NCBI GenBank assembly: GCA_947378615.1
Contig: CANCKV010000004.1
Span: 1 to 20,649 of the forward strand
Direction: 5' to 3'
DNA from: Chitinophagaceae bacterium
Lineage (GTDB): Bacteria; Bacteroidota; Bacteroidia; Chitinophagales; Chitinophagaceae
Length of the DNA: 20,649 nucleotides
In this document: piece by piece, positions 15,904-20,649 of the stretch
How the letters are laid out: each line of letters opens with the position of its first letter
Position numbering within the stretch: the first letter of the stretch is position 1
Program-made: the position numbers and the translations under genes
The notes under the pieces: generated by a model
What the model saw: only the letters and a program-made list of their open reading frames with translations
What the model was told of the DNA's origin: nothing
Database searches by the model: none

Positions 15904-17976
15904 CTATTCAACAACAATTTGCTGTGTCTGTTTGCCTGAAATAGTAAAGATGGTTACGTTATAAATTCCTTTTGGTAAAGTACCAATTCCAATCTGCTGA
16001 ATTTTCTTATCCTCCAAACGATTAGTTAAAACGGCATGACCACTTATATCAGAAATCAACCAAATACCACCCTGTTCATTATTCGATTTAATGGTAATTA
16101 CATCTTTTGCGGGATTAGGATAAATCAAAAAATTAGTAGGTTGATAAATATTAATAGCTACAGATTTGCTATACGTTATAATGCCATTATTATCGACCGC
16201 TTCCAATCGATAATAAATTGTTTTTGAAAAAGTATTAGTTAGAGGCAAAATATCTTTGTAAGTATAACTTGCAATACTTGAAGAGGACACATTTCCAACT
16301 TCTGAAAAATCAACTCCATTCAAACTTCTCTCCACAATAAAATAAGCTGAATTTAATTGAGAGGTAGTATTCCAATTCAATAGGGCTTCACCGGAATTAT
16401 AATTCCCTGTAAACGTGATAAATGAAAGTGGCAATATATTGGCAGTCAGATTTTGAAAAACGGATATAGTATTTGACCCATAATCAGGCACTGCCAAATC
16501 CGGCTTGTTATCTCCGTCAAAATCAGCAATAGCTACTGAAACTGGATAATTTCCTGTTGCTAAATTAACACCTGAAGAAAATGAAGAAGCACTCAAATTT
16601 CCGGATGTATAAATATTTTTAATAATGGAGATATTGTTACTTATCAGATTAGCCACTACAATATCGGGTAAACTATCACTATCAATATTACCCACAGAAA
16701 CATAATATGGAGAAAGACCATTAGTGGGTAATACAACTTGTGTGGCAAGTGAAGACGAATCAATAGCACCAACTTTAGAAGTATTAGTAAGGATTGAAAT
16801 TGTACTATTAGTTTGATTAACGACCACTACATCAGGCTTTCCATCACCATTTAAATCTCCAATAGTAAGCGCATCTGGACAAGTACCCACTTTAAAATCA
16901 ACCTTTGAAGCAAATGAAGATTTAGTAATGCTATTATTAGTAGTGGTATTTTTCAAGATAGAAATGGTTTTTGCATCAAAATCAGCAATCACTAAATCAG
17001 GTTTACCATCGCCATTGATATCTGTTATTGCCACAGAAACTGGGCCTAGTCCTGTTGTGAAATCAATTGAGGGCGCAAATGAAGTCGAATCTATATTACC
17101 AACATGAGATGTGTTTTTAAGGACTGAAATAGTATTACTGAAACTATTCGTTACTACTAATTCAGGCTTGCCATCTCCATCCAAATCTCCAATTGCAACA
17201 GAAGTAGGCATTGATAAAGTATCTGATATAAAATTCACTTTTGAAGTAAAAGAACTAGCATTAATAGTTCCAAAAGTAGATATGTTTTTATATACTGAAA
17301 TCTTATTAGTAAACATATTTACTATTACGATATCCTGCTTTCCATCTCCATCTAAATCTCCTATAGTTACAAAACTTGGAGTTGAATCAGTTACAAAATC
17401 AACTTTAGTTGCAAAAGAAGCCTTGCTAATAGTACCCGCAGTAGAAACATTTTGAAGAATAGAAAACGAGTTCAGCGACCTATTCAAAACAACCATATCA
17501 GGCTTACCATCTCCATCTAAATCAGCAACTGCAATATTTCCAGCAGGATTATTACCTGTTGTGAAATCTACTTTTGGGTTAAAAGAAGCAGTTGTCAGAA
17601 CCTGTCCAATACCACGATTATACGTAACTTCAAAAGAACGTAAAGAACTACCAATGAGATTTGTCCCAGTATTAATGACGGAAATCGGTTGATAAGTAGC
17701 TCCATTTGGTACCACTACTACCAATTCAGTATCTGAGGCACTTTCTATTGACGCACGTGTAGCACCAAAATAAACGACATTTCTTGCCGTATCAAGATTA
17801 AAATTATTTCCAAGTAGTGTAACTAATGTTCCTACAGAACCATTTGTGGGTGAAAATGATTTTACTATTGGTTGAGCGTTAACCATCATTATCAAAAACA
17901 AGAAACAAAAGGTAATTTGAATCCTTAAGAGAAAACGAGAGTTTATTAGATAGCCATGCTGATTATTCTGAAACAT
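15904..17976 (-). CDS. T9SS-secreted FG-GAP/VCBS repeat beta-propeller protein with an IPT/TIG domain
   Basis: A 690-residue exported protein. Signal peptide 1-34 (ITFCFLFLIMMVNA, then QPIVKSFSP). IPT/TIG-like Ig domain 36-118 (FSPTNGSVGTLVTLLGNNF). Seven FG-GAP/VCBS repeats begin at residues 151, 207, 263, 318, 373, 429 and 484, each with a calcium-loop-like motif such as ADLDGDGKPD, spaced 55-56 residues: a likely seven-bladed propeller. Blade six (GNIDSDSLPD) has lost the usual loop residues. Then a pre-CTD beta domain (about 515-625, LPLSFITFTGN, YYRLEAVDNNG) and a Por/T9SS sorting domain (about 628-690, IYPNPAKDVITI, GIYNVTIFTISG). Such propellers commonly bind polysaccharide or protein at the cell surface; the ligand here is unknown. 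It starts 32 nt after the GH28 stop, so the two are probably co-transcribed, which suggests a pectin-binding or accessory role (inference). Confidence 0.92.
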   Translation of the reverse strand: MFQNNQHGYLINSRFLLRIQITFCFLFLIMMVNAQPIVKSFSPTNGSVGTLVTLLGNNFNLDTARNVVYFGATRASIESASDTELVVVVPNGATYQPISVINTGTNLIGSSLRSFEVTYNRGIGQVLTTASFNPKVDFTTGNNPAGNIAVADLDGDGKPDMVVLNRSLNSFSILQNVSTAGTISKASFATKVDFVTDSTPSFVTIGDLDGDGKQDIVIVNMFTNKISVYKNISTFGTINASSFTSKVNFISDTLSMPTSVAIGDLDGDGKPELVVTNSFSNTISVLKNTSHVGNIDSTSFAPSIDFTTGLGPVSVAITDINGDGKPDLVIADFDAKTISILKNTTTNNSITKSSFASKVDFKVGTCPDALTIGDLNGDGKPDVVVVNQTNSTISILTNTSKVGAIDSSSLATQVVLPTNGLSPYYVSVGNIDSDSLPDIVVANLISNNISIIKNIYTSGNLSASSFSSGVNLATGNYPVSVAIADFDGDNKPDLAVPDYGSNTISVFQNLTANILPLSFITFTGNYNSGEALLNWNTTSQLNSAYFIVERSLNGVDFSEVGNVSSSSIASYTYKDILPLTNTFSKTIYYRLEAVDNNGIITYSKSVAINIYQPTNFLIYPNPAKDVITIKSNNEQGGIWLISDISGHAVLTNRLEDKKIQQIGIGTLPKGIYNVTIFTISGKQTQQIVVE

Positions 17977-18008
17977 AATATTATTAATTGTAAAGTAAAA
18001 GTTTGTAA

Positions 18009-19229
18009 TTAAAAGCCTTGTATGCCTGTAACACTACCCGCTGTGGAAGTGGTTACATTCGTTCCAAATTTAGCGGCAGCTTTATTGATTGTTACATTCT
18101 TAAATGTAACTCCTGATACATAATTCATGGTCATCACTTTTGATGCAGAGATATTAGAATTAGTCATTACAACATTTTGAATCAAGCTATTAGCCAAACC
18201 ATTAAATAGACCCGCATTTGCCGAACCAGTTACTGTCAAATTATTAAAATAAATATTGGAACCTGCAGGTATCTTTGCAGGAGTTGTTGTAACAGCTGCT
18301 GCATAATTCCAATCTATAACAATAGGATTTGTAACCCCGGTCATTGTAATATTGGAATAATAGGTATTTGAAACTAAACCTCCATTTCCAATACTTGATT
18401 TAATCCGAATACCATTTGTTGTGCTCTTAAACGTACATCCAGAAACACGTAAATTATTGTAACCACCAAAAGTTTCACTCCCAATAGAAAGTCCATGCCC
18501 TGCACCAAATGTACAATTTGTAACTGTAATATCTTGTGTACCCCCAAAACCAACATTTCCACCTGCTTTAATAGCTATATTGTCATCACCTGTACTTATT
18601 GAGCAGTTTGTTATTAATACGTTATAACATTGAGAAGGATCAATACCGTCTGTATTAGGAGAAGTTTTAACTGTATTTATTGTGATATGGTCAATAACAA
18701 CATTTTTACATGTATTCGGAACGATATGAAAACTAGGAGAGTTTTGAACGTTCAAACTGTCTATAGTAAGGTTCGTAACATTTGACAAATAAATCAATCT
18801 AGGACGACTTATCGCATTATTTGCATTGTAAGCAGCCCACCAAGGAGCTCCACTTCCATCAATAGTGCCCTTTCCTGTAATACGGACGTTTACAATTGCA
18901 GCGCCCGTTGTATATAATAAATTTCGCAAAGTCGTTCCAATTGTCCAATCAGCCATTATTGGACTTCCCAACAAAGTAGCACCACTATCAATTCTCAATG
19001 TAATATTGCTTAATATCCTAAGGGGGCCAGTGCGGTATATTCCTCCTGTAAGTCTAATAGTTCCACCTCCAATCTTATTGCAATAATTAATAGCATTTTG
19101 GATTAATGTAGTCCTTAATGTAGTATCTCCGACAGAAACAGGAGCTAAAGTAGAATCTGCGGCCTTACTAGTAAGATTCAATAAAATTCCTATAGTAAGA
19201 ACAACAGTATATATTAACCTTTTCGACAT
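18009..19229 (-). CDS. Glycoside hydrolase family 28 protein (polygalacturonase-like)
   Basis: A 406-residue right-handed beta-helix enzyme of the pectin-degrading GH28 family. All four signature motifs are present: NTD (192-194, D194), DD in TGDDNIAI (D215, D216), GHG (244-246, H245) and RIK (275-277). The three aspartates are the expected catalytic acids and R/K bind the substrate carboxylate, so hydrolysis of alpha-1,4-galacturonan or a related uronic-acid backbone is likely. Exo/endo mode and rhamnogalacturonan preference cannot be read. Start: ATG 19229 gives an immediate signal peptide (MSKRLIYTVVLTIGILLNLTSKA, 1-23); the frame is open to a TTG at 19301, but this adds 24 non-conserved residues lying across the promoter. 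There is no T9SS tail, so it is probably periplasmic. First gene of a two-gene unit with the FG-GAP protein; a promoter with the shared box is at 19255-19286. Confidence 0.93.
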   Translation of the reverse strand: MSKRLIYTVVLTIGILLNLTSKAADSTLAPVSVGDTTLRTTLIQNAINYCNKIGGGTIRLTGGIYRTGPLRILSNITLRIDSGATLLGSPIMADWTIGTTLRNLLYTTGAAIVNVRITGKGTIDGSGAPWWAAYNANNAISRPRLIYLSNVTNLTIDSLNVQNSPSFHIVPNTCKNVVIDHITINTVKTSPNTDGIDPSQCYNVLITNCSISTGDDNIAIKAGGNVGFGGTQDITVTNCTFGAGHGLSIGSETFGGYNNLRVSGCTFKSTTNGIRIKSSIGNGGLVSNTYYSNITMTGVTNPIVIDWNYAAAVTTTPAKIPAGSNIYFNNLTVTGSANAGLFNGLANSLIQNVVMTNSNISASKVMTMNYVSGVTFKNVTINKAAAKFGTNVTTSTAGSVTGIQGF

Positions 19230-19254
19230 ATTATTATAAATTAATAAATTTTTG

Positions 19255-19286
19255 TAAAAGTAATTGAGGCAAATCTTGAACCATCC
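19255..19286 (-). promoter_or_regulatory. GH28 promoter with candidate operator box GGATGGTTCAA
   Basis: On the minus strand the box GGATGGTTCAA (19286-19276) lies 13 nt before TACTTTTA (19262-19255), which matches TAnnTTTG except for the last base. The leader to ATG 19229 would be about 19 nt. The same box occurs upstream of the regulator gene. Its place where a -33 element should be suggests regulation; this is inference. Confidence 0.45.
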
Positions 19287-19487
19287 TGCACTATCATGCA
19301 ATCATTACTTTGCAAATAAATATTGTATTATATAGATCAGATACCTATAACAGCCTTAGATGTGTGCTTTAAATGACAAGAGAAATGTTAAAAATCCAAT
19401 ATTAAAATCAAGAAAATGTTTTGGTAAAATAATAAAAACTAAGGTTACTGCTTAATTAAAAAGTATGTATCCCTTAATCAACTTTGA

Positions 19488-20519
19488 TTATAAAGATGCT
19501 CTAGAATATAAATGGAATGGTAATTCTTCTAATACATGTGTATCTTCTAATATAGAGAATGCAGCTCTTGCACCCATCAATTGAAAGTCGGTAGATATTG
19601 TGGTAATGCCGTTAAGAATTATCTTCTTTAAAGGAGATTCATTGTAAGATATAACACCAACATCTTTACCTACTTGAAACTTTGTAGTCAAAATTTTCTC
19701 TATCAATGCAACAAGATCATTTTCTCTATTAGTAATAAACACATCCCCTTCGTGGATTTCAACTTCATTCAAATTCTCCACTATTAAATAGTTAAAAGCA
19801 TACTGATGACAAAAACTCAAAAAACCTTTTACAACTTCCTTTGGATAAATTGCATAAGCCTGACAAATAATTTTTAAAGTATGGTACTTACTTAATTGAG
19901 GCAACGCCTGTTCAAGTGCCATATAAATATCTTTCTCAAAATTCTGATAGACCGCTGAATAATTACCAGTTATTCCAGGAACCAATTTATCAACTATAAT
20001 TAGCTTTTCCTTTGGAATCCTATTTATTACTTCATAAGCATTTTCTCCTCCATCCTTAAAATGGGGCATTACCAAATAATGTGTGTATTGATCTATTCGA
20101 GAGGTTAATAGTTTTTTGAAGAAAGTAAAATCATTATTATAGATGAAAAAGTCTATTGCAGCTGTTTCTGGTAAATTAGAAACAAAGGAATCATAAATAA
20201 GCTTTTTATGTGGACTTAATTTATTAAAGAGCATCAAGATTTTCAAATGATCCTCAACTTCTACATTCTTTATAAAATATCCCTTTCCAGGAACTGAGCC
20301 TAAAATTCCAATATTTTTCAAATGTTTGTATCCCTTCTCAGCAGTATCCCTAGAAATTTCAAATTCAAAACTTAACTCATTTATTGAAGGTAGAGATTCT
20401 CCTTTTTTAAGCTTTCCTTCATTAATAGCCTTTGTAATAGCATTAGCAAGCTGAAGGTATTTTGGGGTAGCAGAATAATCACTGATATCAATATATTTAT
20501 AAAAATTTTTTACTATCAT
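19488..20519 (-). CDS. GntR-type winged-helix regulator with a LacI/periplasmic-binding-like effector domain
   Basis: Cytosolic transcription factor of 343 residues. Residues 18-83 form a GntR winged helix-turn-helix: TPKYLQLANAITKAINEGKL, PSINELSFEFEISRDTAEKGY with recognition helix about 54-66, and wing GSVPGKGYFI. Residues 92-343 resemble the sugar-binding domain of LacI/GalR repressors (Peripla_BP_3), ending VGVISYNESPLKKIILNGIT then STDFQLMGARAAFSIL. This architecture is that of Bacillus subtilis AraR and is common beside carbohydrate genes in Bacteroidota. A sugar or sugar-acid effector is likely, but which one is not visible. It is encoded upstream of the GH28/FG-GAP pair on the same strand, with 258 nt between, and shares an 11-nt upstream box with that operon, so autoregulation and control of the operon are likely (inference). 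The ATG at 20519 is the first in the frame. Confidence 0.93.
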   Translation of the reverse strand: MIVKNFYKYIDISDYSATPKYLQLANAITKAINEGKLKKGESLPSINELSFEFEISRDTAEKGYKHLKNIGILGSVPGKGYFIKNVEVEDHLKILMLFNKLSPHKKLIYDSFVSNLPETAAIDFFIYNNDFTFFKKLLTSRIDQYTHYLVMPHFKDGGENAYEVINRIPKEKLIIVDKLVPGITGNYSAVYQNFEKDIYMALEQALPQLSKYHTLKIICQAYAIYPKEVVKGFLSFCHQYAFNYLIVENLNEVEIHEGDVFITNRENDLVALIEKILTTKFQVGKDVGVISYNESPLKKIILNGITTISTDFQLMGARAAFSILEDTHVLEELPFHLYSRASL

Positions 20520-20613
20520 AATAACAACCCTTTAAATATAAAAATATAATAATCAAAAACTGCTTACCTACAAATTGAAACTCTTAAATTGAAATTTATA
20601 ATTTATTTCTGCG

Positions 20614-20643
20614 CAAACATAATAAGAATAGTTTGAACCATCC
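20614..20643 (-). promoter_or_regulatory. Regulator-gene promoter with candidate operator box GGATGGTTCAA
   Basis: TATGTTTG (20621-20614, minus) fits TAnnTTTG exactly. GGATGGTTCAA (20643-20633) ends 11 nt before it, in the -33 region. With the bases beyond it the box forms a partial dyad TTGAAC-5-GTTTAA on the plus strand. The leader to ATG 20519 would be about 87 nt, AT-rich, with no recognised structure. Confidence 0.5.
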
Positions 20644-20649
20644 GTTTAA

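Noticed and set aside
19230..19301. Longer GH28 start at TTG 19301
   Set aside because: The signal peptide begins at ATG 19229, and the extra 24 residues would run across the proposed -7 box and operator.

Overview
The window looks like a chromosomal segment of an AT-rich member of the Bacteroidota, probably near the Chitinophagaceae/Sphingobacteriia (the family placement is inference). Three things point there. Two large exported proteins end in type IX secretion (Por) sorting domains. Several genes have a TAnnTTTG -7 box, the form used by Bacteroidota RNA polymerase, and starts lack Shine-Dalgarno sequences. The gene families (orphan ExbD, Rpn/PD-(D/E)XK protein, GH43-type tail, GH28) are also typical.

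Layout: (1) 1-296 is the 3' end of a secreted protein with a fibronectin-III-like tail, possibly a GH43 glycosidase. (2) 406-3327 is uvrA, converging on an unrecognised 319-residue protein (3472-4431, minus), with a nested palindrome and a strong minus-strand terminator between them. (3) 4432-5017 has no gene but holds a strict 42-bp tandem array (4584-4783). (4) 5018-5938 encodes an Rpn-family nuclease with eight EGxx tetrads, converging on a glutamate/dicarboxylate symporter (6116-7345, minus). (5) 7588-11886 encodes a 1432-residue T9SS cargo with an embedded alpha/beta-hydrolase-like domain. (6) pyrH (12043-12759) converges on a MurC/Mpl-like Mur ligase (12838-14226, minus), with an 18-nt repeat shared with the uvrA junction. 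(7) Minus-strand ExbD/TolR and an apparently cytosolic trypsin-like protease follow. (8) 15904-20519 (minus) is a compact regulator-enzyme locus: a GntR/LacI-type hybrid regulator, then a GH28 polygalacturonase-like enzyme and, 32 nt behind it, a T9SS protein with a seven-bladed FG-GAP propeller.

The housekeeping genes (uvrA, pyrH, Mur ligase, symporter) appear unrelated to one another. The coherent accessory unit is the right end, which reads as a small pectin-response module. The same 11-nt box, GGATGGTTCAA, lies upstream of both the regulator and the GH28 operon, 11 and 13 nt before their candidate -7 boxes. It is a candidate operator, and a weaker copy (8/11) lies upstream of the large hydrolase-like T9SS gene. 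The other notable non-coding features are the 42-bp array beside the Rpn gene and the repeat-bearing palindromes between convergent gene pairs.
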